Shown here piece by piece: positions 9,025-18,627 of a stretch of 64,000 nt of DNA (position 1 is the stretch's first letter; every line of letters begins with the position of its first letter). The notes under the pieces are model-generated. The model was not told the origin of the DNA. It saw nothing but the letters and a program-made list of their open reading frames with translations, and made no database searches. This DNA is from Ardenticatenaceae bacterium (GTDB lineage Bacteria; Chloroflexota; Anaerolineae; Promineifilales; Promineifilaceae): NCBI GenBank assembly GCA_020634235.1, contig JACKCB010000002.1, positions 1,054,001-1,118,000 on the forward strand, in the 5' to 3' direction. A program made the translations under genes and the position numbers.

Positions 9025-9651
9025 CTACAAGCTGCGCAGCGCAGCGCGGACAGGGCTGCCGTCGCCACCCACAATATTCAACGGCAGGGCGACCAGCTCA
9101 TACAGCCCATCGGCCGCCCGGCTCAGGTCCAGCCACTCCAGCAGAGCAATACCGTTACGCTGCAAAGCGTGATGCCCGGCCAGCGTCTGGCTGTTTTCCT
9201 CGTCCATCGATGGGCCATCGGTGCCATACAACACCACCCCCAGGCCGCCCAGGTAATCGGCCAGCGCCGGGCTGGGGTAAGTGTAAGCCGCCGGAAACAA
9301 CCGCTGGTCCAACGTGCTGGCCGCCGAGCGCACCAGCAGGCGCGGGGCCAGGCTCAGGTCATAAGCCGCAAAATCGGCCGGGGTCAGCGCCCCGGCCGGG
9401 GCACCCACCGTCACCACCTGCGCCAACCCCCAAAACGGGGCCAGGTCCACCTCCTCCAGCGTTAGCCCATCGGCCACAAAATGATACGGCGCATCCACAT
9501 GCGTGCCCGTATGCGCACTCAACGTCAACGTCGTCAAATTCACCGTCGCCCCATCCGCCTTGGCCAACATCGTCTGCATCTGGTACGGCGTATCCCCCGG
9601 CCACACCGCCGTTCCCGCCACCAACCGCCGGCTAACATCAATGATTGTCAT
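9025..9651 (-). CDS. kynB: Kynurenine formamidase (arylformamidase)
   Basis: A 208-residue member of the cyclase-like metal hydrolases. It has the diagnostic metal motif H47-T-G-T-H51-V-D53-A-P-Y-H57, and the N-terminus IDVSRRLVAGTAVWPGD is typical of KynB. It converts N-formylkynurenine to kynurenine, the substrate of the adjacent kynU product. Start ATG at 9651. The divergent GHL10 gene begins 80 bases away, so both promoters lie in 9652-9731. Confidence 0.88.
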   Translation of the reverse strand: MTIIDVSRRLVAGTAVWPGDTPYQMQTMLAKADGATVNLTTLTLSAHTGTHVDAPYHFVADGLTLEEVDLAPFWGLAQVVTVGAPAGALTPADFAAYDLSLAPRLLVRSAASTLDQRLFPAAYTYPSPALADYLGGLGVVLYGTDGPSMDEENSQTLAGHHALQRNGIALLEWLDLSRAADGLYELVALPLNIVGGDGSPVRAALRSL

Positions 9652-9731
9652 CGTTCACTCCACACAATTGCACCTTCTAATATTCCGCGTTCATTTACGC
9701 ATCACGCTCTTTTATGCCATAATAACCAGCC

Positions 9732-11036
9732 ATGAGCAACCGCCACCGCTTTCCCCTGCTGGCCCTTGTGGCCACCCTGCTCCTGCTGACGCTGCTCGCC
9801 GGCAGCAAGGCCCTGGGCGATAACGATTGGCTGGCCCATCTGCCGCTCCTCACCCGGCCGGAGCCAGAACCCCAACCCCTCATCGAACTGCGCGGCCTGT
9901 GGGTCACCCGCTTCGACTGGACCAGCTACGGCAGCCCGGCCGACCCGGCCAAAATCGACGAAATTGTCAGCAACGCCGCCGCGGCCGGTTTCAACGCCAT
10001 CTTTTTCCAGGTGCGCGGCGCCGGCGACGCCTACTACACCCCCGGCCGGGAACCCTGGGCGCAGCGTGTCAGCGGTGGCACCCTCGGCCAACCGCCCGAC
10101 CCGCTCTGGGACCCCCTGGCCTACTTCGTCACCGCCGCCCACACCCACAACTTGCAGCTCCACGCCTACCTCAACGTCTATCCCGTCTGGGACCAGTGCA
10201 CCAGCCCGCCGCCGCCCACCACCCCGCCGCACGTCTACGCCCTGCTAGAAGCGGCCCACGGCAGCAGCAGCGGCCAGCTCAACGGCCTGCAGTGGGACAG
10301 CGACGGCCTCGTCTCCTGCGCCGGCTACCTGCGCGCCACCCCCGCCTCGCTCCCCTTCGCCGACCATTTCGTCGCCGTCGCCGCCGACCTGGTGCAGCGC
10401 TACGACATCGACGGCCTGCACCTGGACCACATCCGCTACGCCGCGCCCAACACCTCCTGCGACCCGGTCAGCGCCGCCGCTTTTGGTGGCGATTGCTTCA
10501 GCAGCCCCGCCTACGCCGACTGGCAGCGGGCGCAAATCAACCAGTTGGTAGCCCGCCTGTACACCGAACTCCTGCCCCAAAAGCCCGGCCTGTGGCTCTC
10601 CGCCGCCGTCTGGCCCATCTACCAGGATGTGTGGGGTTGGGGCGGCAGCCAGGGCTACAGCGACTACTACCAGGATTCCCAAGCGTGGCTGCAAGGCGGC
10701 TACATCGACAGCCTGATGCCCATGATTTACCCCAGCGTCTACAACTGCCCCTACAGCGGCTTCTGGACCCTCGAACGCTGGGGCATCCTGGCCGCCGATT
10801 TCCAGGCCAGCAGCGCCGGCCGCTTCGTCATTCCCGGCATCGGGACCGGCTACTGCACCTTCGACGAGATCGCCGCCCGCATCGACCTGGCCCGCGCCGC
10901 CGGCACCGCCGGACACGCCCTCTTCTCCTATGGCGGCCTGCTGGCCGGGGATGGCGTAGACAGCTACTTTGATGATCTGGCCAATGGACCGTATGCGCTC
11001 CCGGCCGGGATACCCACCATCACCTGGCATCCGTGA
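9732..11036 (+). CDS. Glycosyl hydrolase-like 10 (DUF187) protein
   Basis: A 434-residue exported protein with an N-terminal signal/anchor (LLALVATLLLLTLLAGS). The mature part starts with ELRGLWVTRFDW and continues with I-F-F-Q-V-R-G, the DGLHLDHIRYA strand and SLMPMIYPSVY, which are hallmarks of the GHL10 TIM-barrel family. Family members act on peptidoglycan or polysaccharide; the exact substrate is unknown. It is the first plus-strand gene of the glycosylation region and is followed 7 bases later by a small protein gene. Confidence 0.85.
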   Translation: MSNRHRFPLLALVATLLLLTLLAGSKALGDNDWLAHLPLLTRPEPEPQPLIELRGLWVTRFDWTSYGSPADPAKIDEIVSNAAAAGFNAIFFQVRGAGDAYYTPGREPWAQRVSGGTLGQPPDPLWDPLAYFVTAAHTHNLQLHAYLNVYPVWDQCTSPPPPTTPPHVYALLEAAHGSSSGQLNGLQWDSDGLVSCAGYLRATPASLPFADHFVAVAADLVQRYDIDGLHLDHIRYAAPNTSCDPVSAAAFGGDCFSSPAYADWQRAQINQLVARLYTELLPQKPGLWLSAAVWPIYQDVWGWGGSQGYSDYYQDSQAWLQGGYIDSLMPMIYPSVYNCPYSGFWTLERWGILAADFQASSAGRFVIPGIGTGYCTFDEIAARIDLARAAGTAGHALFSYGGLLAGDGVDSYFDDLANGPYALPAGIPTITWHP

Positions 11037-11043
11037 GGTACTT

Positions 11044-11394
11044 ATGTCAACCCAACCCGTCGACTGGCTAGAAACCAAAGCCCAAGTCCAGGAAAGGCCC
11101 TTCGAGTCCCACACCCCACTCATCGGCCCCCTCATCGTCCGCTTCCGCAGCGCCTGGAACAGCGTCGCCACCAAGTGGTTTGTGCGCGCCCTGGTGCAGC
11201 AGCAAAACGAATTCAACGCCCTGGTCGTCCACCGCCTGCAAGACATCGACGCCCGGCTCATCGCCCAGGACCACGACGCCACCCTGCTGCGTCACGACCT
11301 GGCCGAACTCTCTGCCCACCTGGCGCAGATGACCCGCCTGCAAGAAAGCATCGACCAACGCCTGGCCCGCCTGGAAAAGACGGGCCGCAAATGA
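11044..11394 (+). CDS. Small glycosyltransferase-associated protein A
   Basis: A 116-residue protein with no domain I can name. Its centre reads PLIGPLIVRFRSAWNSVATK and then WF-V-x6-QQQNEFN, followed by a helical, probably coiled-coil tail of ID-R-L spacing. Proteins at 16676 and 20317 share the PL-x-G-x-L...R...V...Q...N pattern. Similar segments are, from memory, found at N-termini of some polysaccharide-locus methyltransferases; this was not checked. There is no signal peptide. The start ATG 11044 lies 7 bases after the GHL10 stop, so they are probably co-transcribed. Confidence 0.65.
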   Translation: MSTQPVDWLETKAQVQERPFESHTPLIGPLIVRFRSAWNSVATKWFVRALVQQQNEFNALVVHRLQDIDARLIAQDHDATLLRHDLAELSAHLAQMTRLQESIDQRLARLEKTGRK

Positions 11395-11465
11395 ACACCC
11401 AGCAGGCAGCGTCCGCAAATAGCAGCTTACCTCATCCGCCTTCATCCGCGTATTCGCCCTAAGCC

Positions 11466-13067
11466 TCAAGCCAGCCACAAAATCCAGCCATCGGCCAGCA
11501 GAATAAGCAGGAGCACGCCCCCGGCCCACCACCAAATCCGGCCCACCCCCGGCCGGGACCGCACCAGCCCATACCCCACCGCCAAAACCCCCGCCGCCGC
11601 CAGCAAGCCCCACCCATGCGCCCAGGGAACCAGGCCATGCCGCAACCACAAATCCAGCGGCGAACCGGCCAGCACCAGAAAATCGGCCGGGGTCTGCCAC
11701 AGCGCCGGCACATGCCCGGCCAACTGCCGCGCAAAGGCCACTAACCCATCCGCCTGCCAGGCAAAATCGGGGGCCATACTCACCACCTGCCCGCCCAAAT
11801 TCTCCACCAGGCCAAAGCGCAGCAAAATCCACTGCTGCCAGGCCAGCGCCACCCCCAGCGGCACCCCCAGCCAATAGCGCCACCCCGGCCGGAGCGCCGC
11901 CAGAAAAGCCGCATACCCCACACCCAAAATCAGCAGCTCACTGGTATAGCGGCGCGGGCCAAAGCCACCACCCGCAAACCAATCCGCCGTACTGGCATTG
12001 ACATACGTCTCCAGGGCCAGCACCAGCAGCAGCGGCAGCGCCAGACGCGCCCGCCGGCGGGCCAACAGCAGCAGCCCGGCCACGCCAAAGAAAAAAATCG
12101 GCATCCACGCCAGCAGGCCGCGAAACGAGGAGAAGAGCAGCGGCCCCAAAAAGCCGGCCCGCCAATCCAGGAAACCGCCCCCCTGGGGCACCGTAAGCCA
12201 ACTACCAAAAAAGAGCCGCCAAAACGCCAACTGCGGCGTAATCACCAGGAACGCCGCCCCACCCACCAGCAGCAAATAGCGCCCCGGCCGGGACCAACCC
12301 CCACGCCGCGCCCCGGCCGGTAACGCCCACCACCAACCCACCGCCGAACTCACCGGCAGCGCCAGGTACACCACGTGCTGCCAGCGCACCAGCGACGCCA
12401 GCCCAATCAGCCCGCCCAGCAGCAGCGCCCCCCCCGTGCCCGGCAGCGCCTGTCCGCCCCGCGCCGCCCGCCACCACACCGTCACCACCAGCGCCGTCAC
12501 AAACGCCGACGCCGTATGCGAATAAAGCGGGTCGCGGAACTGGTAATAGAGCAGCGGCGTGGCCAGCATCAGCGTCGCCACCCCCAGCAGCGCACTGCCC
12601 CGCCCCAGCTCAGCCCGCGCCAGCCGGTAAGTCAGCCCAAAAGCCGCCAGCCCCAGCAGCGCCGAAAAAGCGTTCACCGCCGCCAGGTAAAACGGCTCGT
12701 AGCCGCTGTCCAGCGCCACCCCCAGCCCCAGCGCCTGGCCGGCCAGCGCCAGCAGCCGCAGCGCCGCCAGCAAAGGCAGCCACAACAGCGCGCTGCCAAT
12801 GGCAAACGGCGTCGCCACCCGGCCGGTCACCGTGCGCTGCGTGTCCAACTGCTTGGCCACAAAATCCGCCCCGGCCGTGGGGTAAGCCAGTTGCAAATCA
12901 TTGGCCAGCGCCAGGTCCCCGTCAAACACCACCGACCGGGCATAGGCGTAGTAAAAAGCGCCATCCCAGTTGGGCGTCACCACCACCAACAAGAGGGCAC
13001 ATTGCAGCAAGAAAATCAGGGCCAGCACCCCGGCCGGGGGCATCCAACGCATCTTCACAACCCCCAT
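11466..13067 (-). CDS. GT-C-type membrane glycosyltransferase
   Basis: A polytopic membrane protein of about 530 residues with roughly 10-12 hydrophobic segments. The first external loop contains N-W-D-G-A-F-Y-Y-A-Y-A-R, the acidic loop expected of GT-C enzymes (PMT/ArnT-like) that use polyprenyl-phosphate sugars. The acceptor is unknown. Start is uncertain among ATG 13100, 13067 and 13052. It points away from the next GT-C gene (13191), with which it shares an upstream region. Confidence 0.75.
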   Translation of the reverse strand: MGVVKMRWMPPAGVLALIFLLQCALLLVVVTPNWDGAFYYAYARSVVFDGDLALANDLQLAYPTAGADFVAKQLDTQRTVTGRVATPFAIGSALLWLPLLAALRLLALAGQALGLGVALDSGYEPFYLAAVNAFSALLGLAAFGLTYRLARAELGRGSALLGVATLMLATPLLYYQFRDPLYSHTASAFVTALVVTVWWRAARGGQALPGTGGALLLGGLIGLASLVRWQHVVYLALPVSSAVGWWWALPAGARRGGWSRPGRYLLLVGGAAFLVITPQLAFWRLFFGSWLTVPQGGGFLDWRAGFLGPLLFSSFRGLLAWMPIFFFGVAGLLLLARRRARLALPLLLVLALETYVNASTADWFAGGGFGPRRYTSELLILGVGYAAFLAALRPGWRYWLGVPLGVALAWQQWILLRFGLVENLGGQVVSMAPDFAWQADGLVAFARQLAGHVPALWQTPADFLVLAGSPLDLWLRHGLVPWAHGWGLLAAAGVLAVGYGLVRSRPGVGRIWWWAGGVLLLILLADGWILWLA

Positions 13068-13190
13068 GATAGCATGACCCCACCCCTTGCCAAGCCCCAC
13101 CTATCGGCTACAATGCCAGCCAGGCAGGTCAGCCGCTCAGCCAGGACACCCCCAGGCAAAGACACTGACACGCCAGAACACCGAGAAGCT

Positions 13191-15404
13191 ATGATCACAC
13201 TGAGCATCATTCTATTAGCCGGGTGGCTGCTGGGGGGGCTGTTGGCCCTCCAATTCCGCCCGGCCGGGGACTGGCCCACCGGCGACACAGAAGCGCTGCC
13301 CCCGGCAGCCTGGCTGTTTGGGGCGCTGGCCCTGGGGCTGGCGCTCCTGGGCTGGCTGGCCCTCACCCTGGCCGAGCTGGGCCACTTTGCCTGGCCCTGG
13401 CTGGCCGGCGGCTGGCTGGCCGCCGTGCTGGCCCTGGGGCTGCGCCGCCACACCCGGTTAACCCTGCGCCACCTCCACACCACCTGGCATTGGCCGCCGC
13501 CCGGCCGGGACCACCTCGAATACCTGCTGCTGGCCGGCTGGCTGGTCGCCGCCGGCTGGCTCTTCTTCCGCCCCCACCAGGCCATCCAGGGTGCCGCCGA
13601 CGCCGGCGTTTATGTCAATATGGCCGCCAACATCGCCCACACCGGCAGCATCCTCTACGACGACCCCTCCGTCGCCAACCTGGACCCCAACCTCTATGCC
13701 GTGTTCCTACGGCCACGCCAGCCCGGCGAAGGCACCGGCTACTACCTCTTCCCCGGCTTCAACGTCGCCGACGACCTCCCCGCCAGCCAGGTCATCCCCG
13801 ATTTCTACCCCCTGCACCCCGTCTGGCAGGCCGTAGCCTACCAGTTGGGCGGGGTGATGGCGGCCCTGCGGATGCCCGGCTTGTGGGCCTTGCTGGGCTG
13901 CCTGGCCGTCTACCTGGCCCTGCGCCAGGCCAGCAGTTGGCCCGTGGCCATGCTGGGGCTGGCCGGCATGAGCCTGAACGCCCTGCAAGTCTGGTTTGCC
14001 CGCTACCCCGTCACCGAAACACTGACCCAGTTCTTGCTGTGGACCAGCCTGTGGGCCTATGGCGCGTGGCTCAGCCGCCGCCGGGCCGCCCCGTTGTGGG
14101 GGCTGCTGGCCGGCCTGACCCTGGGCCAACTGCTGCTGGTGCGCATCGACACGCTCTTCATGCTGGCCCTGCCCCTGCTCACCGCCGCAGGCTGGCTGCT
14201 GGCCAAACTCCCCGGCCGGGGACCCAAAGCGTGGCGGCTGCTCGGCTGGTACCTGCTGCCCGTGGCCCTGCTCACCCTGCAAGGCGGGCTGCACGCCATC
14301 TTCCTCAGCGCCCCCTACGCCACCCGCGTCTTCGACTATGCCCGGCGCACCATCACCCGGCTGGACCCCACCGCCGCGCTGCTGATGCTGGCCGGGCTGC
14401 TGGTCATCGTTGTGGGGCTGCTCATTATCCGTTTCGCCCGTTCCGCCGGGCAACCCCGGCCGGGTTCCAGATCATGGGGCCAGCGCTGGGCCAATTACCG
14501 CCGCCCCATCCTGGCCAGCCTCACCTTGCTCGTATTAACCCTCACCTTCTACGGCTGGTTCCTGCGCCCGGCGCTGGGCCAGACCGGCAGCTACACCGAC
14601 TGGTACGGCGGCGGTACCATCATCGTCAGCGACCACGAAAACCTGGTGCGGTTGGGCTGGTACTTGTCCCCGCTGGGGGTATGGCTGGGCGCGGCCGGCA
14701 TTTGCCTCCTGCTGTGGCGGGCCAACCGGCGCACCGTGGCCATCCTGGGCACCGGCCTCTTCTTTGCCCTGCTCTACCTGTGGCGCATCCAAAACAACCC
14801 GCACCAGATTTATGCCATGCGCCGCTACGTGCCGGCCGTTATGCCCTTCTTCGTCTTTGCCGGGGCCTATTTTGTCGGCTGGTTGTGGCCCCTGGCAGCC
14901 AGATGGCCCCGGCCGGGGCACGCCCAAACCCTCCTCCGCCTGGCTATTGCCGGCCTGGCCGCCCTGTGGCTGGCCGGCTTCGCCTGGTCAGCCCGCGGCT
15001 TCGTCAGCCAGGTCGATTACCCCACCCTGGTGCAGGACCTGGCCGCCCTGAACAACCAGCTAGGCCCGGAGGCGGTGCTGATATTCAACGACCAGGCCGC
15101 AGTCAGCCTGGGGGATGTGTTGGGCACACCGCTGCACTACCTGCATGGCCAGACCGCGCTTACGCTGCGCAACCCGGCCGGGATCAGCGACACCGACCTG
15201 GCCAGCACCCTGCGGCAATGGCAGCGCGCCGGCCACACGGTATACTGGATAGGCGACCCGGCCTTTCTAGACCGCCAGCAGTGGGCCTACAGCAGCCAGA
15301 CCGTGCTCATCCCCGCCCACTTCCTGGAGACGCCTTACGACCACAAACCCACCGCCATTAACGAGTTGTGGTGGACGGTAAACCTGCACAAACTCGCGCC
15401 ATGA
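13191..15404 (+). CDS. Large GT-C-type membrane glycosyltransferase
   Basis: A 737-residue polytopic protein with more than ten transmembrane segments and a C-terminal soluble part. An early external loop has QGAADAGVYVNMAANIAHTG, the D-containing loop of GT39/GT83-like enzymes. ATG 13191 was chosen because the hydrophobic N-terminus starts there and GAGAAG precedes it; the frame is open about 800 bases further upstream, but that stretch is antisense to the 11466 gene and compositionally implausible. It heads a run of plus-strand glycosyltransferase genes. The donor is probably lipid-linked; the acceptor is unknown. Confidence 0.78.
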   Translation: MITLSIILLAGWLLGGLLALQFRPAGDWPTGDTEALPPAAWLFGALALGLALLGWLALTLAELGHFAWPWLAGGWLAAVLALGLRRHTRLTLRHLHTTWHWPPPGRDHLEYLLLAGWLVAAGWLFFRPHQAIQGAADAGVYVNMAANIAHTGSILYDDPSVANLDPNLYAVFLRPRQPGEGTGYYLFPGFNVADDLPASQVIPDFYPLHPVWQAVAYQLGGVMAALRMPGLWALLGCLAVYLALRQASSWPVAMLGLAGMSLNALQVWFARYPVTETLTQFLLWTSLWAYGAWLSRRRAAPLWGLLAGLTLGQLLLVRIDTLFMLALPLLTAAGWLLAKLPGRGPKAWRLLGWYLLPVALLTLQGGLHAIFLSAPYATRVFDYARRTITRLDPTAALLMLAGLLVIVVGLLIIRFARSAGQPRPGSRSWGQRWANYRRPILASLTLLVLTLTFYGWFLRPALGQTGSYTDWYGGGTIIVSDHENLVRLGWYLSPLGVWLGAAGICLLLWRANRRTVAILGTGLFFALLYLWRIQNNPHQIYAMRRYVPAVMPFFVFAGAYFVGWLWPLAARWPRPGHAQTLLRLAIAGLAALWLAGFAWSARGFVSQVDYPTLVQDLAALNNQLGPEAVLIFNDQAAVSLGDVLGTPLHYLHGQTALTLRNPAGISDTDLASTLRQWQRAGHTVYWIGDPAFLDRQQWAYSSQTVLIPAHFLETPYDHKPTAINELWWTVNLHKLAP

Positions 15405-15447
15405 TTCGCAGTGCGTTAGGCAGCACAAATCACAAATCACCTTCAGC

Positions 15448-16686
15448 ATGACCAAACTCCGCCTGGCCTACTTCAGCCCCCTGCCCCCAGACCGCAGCGG
15501 CATTGCCGACTACAGCGCCGATCTGCTGCCCCACCTGGCCCCCCTGGCCGACATCACCCTGTTTGCCAGCACGCCGGCCGCCGTGACCCCGGCCCTGCAG
15601 GCCGCCTTCCCGGTGCTGCCCCTGGACAATTACCCGGCGCAGCGCTTCCACTTTGACCTGCCCATTTACCACATGGGCAACAACATAGAGAACCACGAAG
15701 CCATCTACCAAATGATGCGGCGCTACCCCGGCGTAATGGTCCTGCACGACTACCGGCTGCACCATTTCATCGCCCACCGCACCGCCGGCCGGGACGATTT
15801 TCTGGGCTACATGCGTGAAGTGGCCTATGTGCTCGGCCCGGCCGGGGTAAACCAACTGCGCGACCATAAACTGCGGGCGCTAGGCGTGACCGTGCCCCCC
15901 CAGGCCGCCGCCGGCTACACCACCCTGGAAAACCTGGCCCTGTGCGAACGGCTGGCCACGCTGAACCTGGGCACCATCGTGCACAGCCACTACGTGCAGG
16001 CCCAACTGCAAGCCGGGCTGGCAGCGCAGGGCGTCTCCCGGCCGGTATCCGTCATCCCCATGCTCATGCCCGGCCACCCCACCAGCAGCCAGCGCCACCG
16101 GCTGCCCTGGCCGGCCAACGCCATCATCCTGGCCAGCGCCGGCTACCTCACTCCCGACAAGCGGCCCGAACAGGCCCTGCGCGCCTTTGCCCGGCTGCGG
16201 CAGCGCCTGCCCGAAGCGCGCTACCTGTTCATTGGCCAGCTCCTGGCCCCGGACCTGAACCTGGACCAACTGATTGCCGAACTGGGGCTGGCCGGCGTGG
16301 TTTTCCAAACTGGCTTTGCCCCCGACCTGGCCATGCTGCTAAACTGGATGGCCACGGCCGATGTGCTGGTGGCCCTGCGCGACCCTACCGTGGGCGAAAC
16401 GTCGGGGGCCGTGCTGCGGGCGCTGTCCATTGCCCGGCCGGTGATTGTCTATGACCACGGCTGGTACAGCGAACTACCCGACGACTGCTGCCTGAAGGTG
16501 CCGCCAGGCGACGAAGAAGCGCTGCTGGCGGCCATGAGCCGCCTGGCCGAATCGGCCGCCCTGCGGCGGCGCATGGGGCGCAGCGCCATGATTTACACCC
16601 AAAACGAGCTGCAACCCGGCCGGGTAGCCGCCGCCTACCTGGCATTCTTGCAGAGCGTGCTGGAGAAGCATCCTGATGCACCCTGA
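15448..16686 (+). CDS. GT4-family glycosyltransferase
   Basis: A 412-residue GT-B fold enzyme. The N-terminal domain begins KLRLAYFSPLPPDRSGIADY, the glycine-rich loop of family 4. The C-terminal domain has YLTPDKRPEQALRAF and DVLVALRDPTVGETSGAVLR, where the Glu in the E-T-S-G region corresponds to the E-x7-E nucleotide-sugar site. It transfers a sugar from a nucleotide donor in the cytoplasm. It overlaps the next gene by 11 bases. Confidence 0.88.
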   Translation: MTKLRLAYFSPLPPDRSGIADYSADLLPHLAPLADITLFASTPAAVTPALQAAFPVLPLDNYPAQRFHFDLPIYHMGNNIENHEAIYQMMRRYPGVMVLHDYRLHHFIAHRTAGRDDFLGYMREVAYVLGPAGVNQLRDHKLRALGVTVPPQAAAGYTTLENLALCERLATLNLGTIVHSHYVQAQLQAGLAAQGVSRPVSVIPMLMPGHPTSSQRHRLPWPANAIILASAGYLTPDKRPEQALRAFARLRQRLPEARYLFIGQLLAPDLNLDQLIAELGLAGVVFQTGFAPDLAMLLNWMATADVLVALRDPTVGETSGAVLRALSIARPVIVYDHGWYSELPDDCCLKVPPGDEEALLAAMSRLAESAALRRRMGRSAMIYTQNELQPGRVAAAYLAFLQSVLEKHPDAP

Positions 16687-17071
16687 CGACCAGCTAGACA
16701 TCGAAACCATCATGCAAGAAATCCGGCGCGAGATATTGGCCCAGCGCGCGGCCGGTGGCAGCGACCTGGCCGGCCACATCCCCCTGGGCGGGCGCCGCCT
16801 GCCCCCCGATTTCTACGACCATCTCTACCAGGCCGGGCTGGCCATCAACGACATGCAGATACGGCTGCACGTCACCCGCAGCGGCATCCCCCTGCTGGGG
16901 CCGCTCATCGACCGGCTGCGCCAGGCGCTGCACCAGGTGGTGCTCTTTTACGTCCACAAAGCGGTGGAGCGCCAGGCAGAAGTGAACCGCCAACTGCTGT
17001 ACGCCATCAGCAGCCTCAGCGAGGCGCTGGAGGCAGAAGGCAGCGGCCCCGAACCACCAACACAGGAGTGA
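16676..17071 (+). CDS. Small glycosyltransferase-associated protein B
   Basis: A 131-residue protein of unknown function. It opens with an amphipathic D-I-E-T-I-M-Q-E-I-R-R-E-I helix. Its core is GIPLLGPLIDRLRQALHQVV, then LFYVHKAVERQAEVNRQLL, and it ends acidic. Protein C (20317) aligns to the core without gaps; protein A (11044) aligns with one gap. It overlaps the upstream GT4 gene by 11 bases and lies just before another GT4 gene, so co-expression is very likely. The hydrophobic core could sit on a membrane face, but that is a guess. Confidence 0.75.
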   Translation: MHPDDQLDIETIMQEIRREILAQRAAGGSDLAGHIPLGGRRLPPDFYDHLYQAGLAINDMQIRLHVTRSGIPLLGPLIDRLRQALHQVVLFYVHKAVERQAEVNRQLLYAISSLSEALEAEGSGPEPPTQE

Positions 17072-17124
17072 GCCAGCGCCGGCTGCGCCGCGCCCCTGGC
17101 CCGCAGCCCCGCGCCGCAACACGC

Positions 17125-18300
17125 ATGAAGATCGCTTTTGTCACCCCCTGGTATGGCCCCGGCCTGCCCGGCGGCATGGAAAACGCCACCTACCAGATCG
17201 TCCGCCACCTGCACGCGGCCGGCGCAGACGTGACTGTGCTCACCACGACCATCCGCGACTTTTACGCCGATTGGGGTAAGAACAGCCACAAACCCGGCCG
17301 GGTCCTCATCGAAGGCGTTCCTGTCCACCGCTTCCCGGTGCAGCGCCGCAACAAAGCCGCCTTCGACGACGTTAACCGGCAGCTCATGCACAACCAGCCC
17401 CTCACCCCGGCCGGGGAGCAAACCTTCATCAACGAGATGTTCCGCGTTCCCCGGCTCTACGCCTTCATCACCCAACACTGCGCCGAATACGTCTTCGTCT
17501 TCACCCCCTACATGTTCGCCACCACCTACCACGGCGCCCAAATCTGCCCCCAACGCTCGGTTATCATCCCCTGCCTGCACGACGAGAGCTACGCCCACCT
17601 GGCCATCTACCGGCCGGTGCTGGCCAACGCCCGCGGCCTGGTGCTGTATGCCGAAGCCGAGCGGGCGCTGGCCAATGCCCTCTACCCGCCGCAGCGCCCC
17701 CAATTTCGCCAGGTGCTGGGCCTTGGCGTGGACGATTTCCCGGCCGACGCCGCCCGCTTCCGGGCCAGATATGGCCTGGACACCCCCTTCGTCCTGTATG
17801 CCGGGCGCAAGGAGCCGGGCAAGAATGTGCCCCTGCTGCTGGATTACTGGCAGCGCTACGTGCGCCAGGGGGGGGTAGGCAAACTGGTGCTCATCGGCAG
17901 CGGTGAGGTGGTGATCCCGGCCGGGATGCACAACCACATCATCGACCTCGGCTTCGTCCCCACCCAGGACAAACAAGACGCCTACGCCGCCGCCAGCCTT
18001 CTCTGCCAGCCCTCCATCAACGAAAGCTTCTCCATCGTCCTCATGGAAAGCTGGCTTGCCGGCACCCCCGTCCTGGTCCACGGCCACTGCCCCGTAACCC
18101 TGGAACACTGCCGCAAAGCCAACGGCGGCCTCTACTTCACCGACGCCGCCGAATTCGCCGCCACCGTCCGCTACCTGCTCACCCAGCCCGATGCGGCCCA
18201 CACAATGGCCGCACAAGGCCGCCGCTACGTCCGCCAAAACTTCGCCTGGGAACTCCTGGTGCCGCAGTACATCCAGGTCTTGGCCCAGGCCACCAGGTGA
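17125..18300 (+). CDS. GT4-family glycosyltransferase
   Basis: A 391-residue GT-B enzyme starting MKIAFVTPWYGPGLPGGMEN. Its C-terminal domain has VLYAGRKEPGKNVPLLLDYW and QPSINESFSIVLMESWLAG, the donor-site Glu residues of GT4. A GTG at 17068 overlaps the previous stop, but the added residues are Arg/Pro-rich and unlike the family, so ATG 17125 is preferred. It resembles the gene at 21934 along its length (same R-L-Y-A/FIFFTYLYA and QDKQDA blocks), so the two look like paralogues. Confidence 0.88.
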   Translation: MKIAFVTPWYGPGLPGGMENATYQIVRHLHAAGADVTVLTTTIRDFYADWGKNSHKPGRVLIEGVPVHRFPVQRRNKAAFDDVNRQLMHNQPLTPAGEQTFINEMFRVPRLYAFITQHCAEYVFVFTPYMFATTYHGAQICPQRSVIIPCLHDESYAHLAIYRPVLANARGLVLYAEAERALANALYPPQRPQFRQVLGLGVDDFPADAARFRARYGLDTPFVLYAGRKEPGKNVPLLLDYWQRYVRQGGVGKLVLIGSGEVVIPAGMHNHIIDLGFVPTQDKQDAYAAASLLCQPSINESFSIVLMESWLAGTPVLVHGHCPVTLEHCRKANGGLYFTDAAEFAATVRYLLTQPDAAHTMAAQGRRYVRQNFAWELLVPQYIQVLAQATR

Positions 18301-18409
18301 TCCCTGTTGCCTGGCGCGTCAGGGTTTCTCAACAGCCCCCTTTGTAGCCACGATTTCCATGTCGCGCTCACGCCTGAAAAGCCGTGCGTCAGCAATTCTA
18401 AACGAACCA

Positions 18410-18627
18410 TGTAATGATTTTGCACAGTGAAGGATGAAAATGTGGTACGCTCCGGTCCACAGCAGAAAGAGTTTGGTTGCACATTGGTGAACCTCATCCC
18501 GTTTCTAAACGTAAACCGATTGCCTGTGAGCACAGTGAATTGTCGCGGTTGAAGAAACCAGCACGAGTAGCAAAGTACCAATTATCTCGGCAATCCCTGC
18601 TGAAACCAGACTGACTGGAGTAAGGAA
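18410..18627 (+). ncRNA. Possible IS110 bridge RNA region
   Basis: IS110-group elements are known to encode a bridge RNA in the non-coding end 5' of the transposase that pairs with target and donor DNA. This non-coding stretch is the right size and position. It contains a nested hairpin: AACCG (18514-18518) with CGGTT (18546-18550), enclosing CTGTG/CACAG (18524-18535). Exact ends and guide loops cannot be assigned by eye. Confidence 0.35.

Noticed and set aside
12375..13190. Upstream extension of the GT-C gene at 13191
   Set aside because: It overlaps the 11466 gene antisense and lacks membrane or domain character; the hydrophobic start is at 13191.
18301..18627. A tRNA gene as IS target
   Set aside because: No cloverleaf or TTCGA arm was found.
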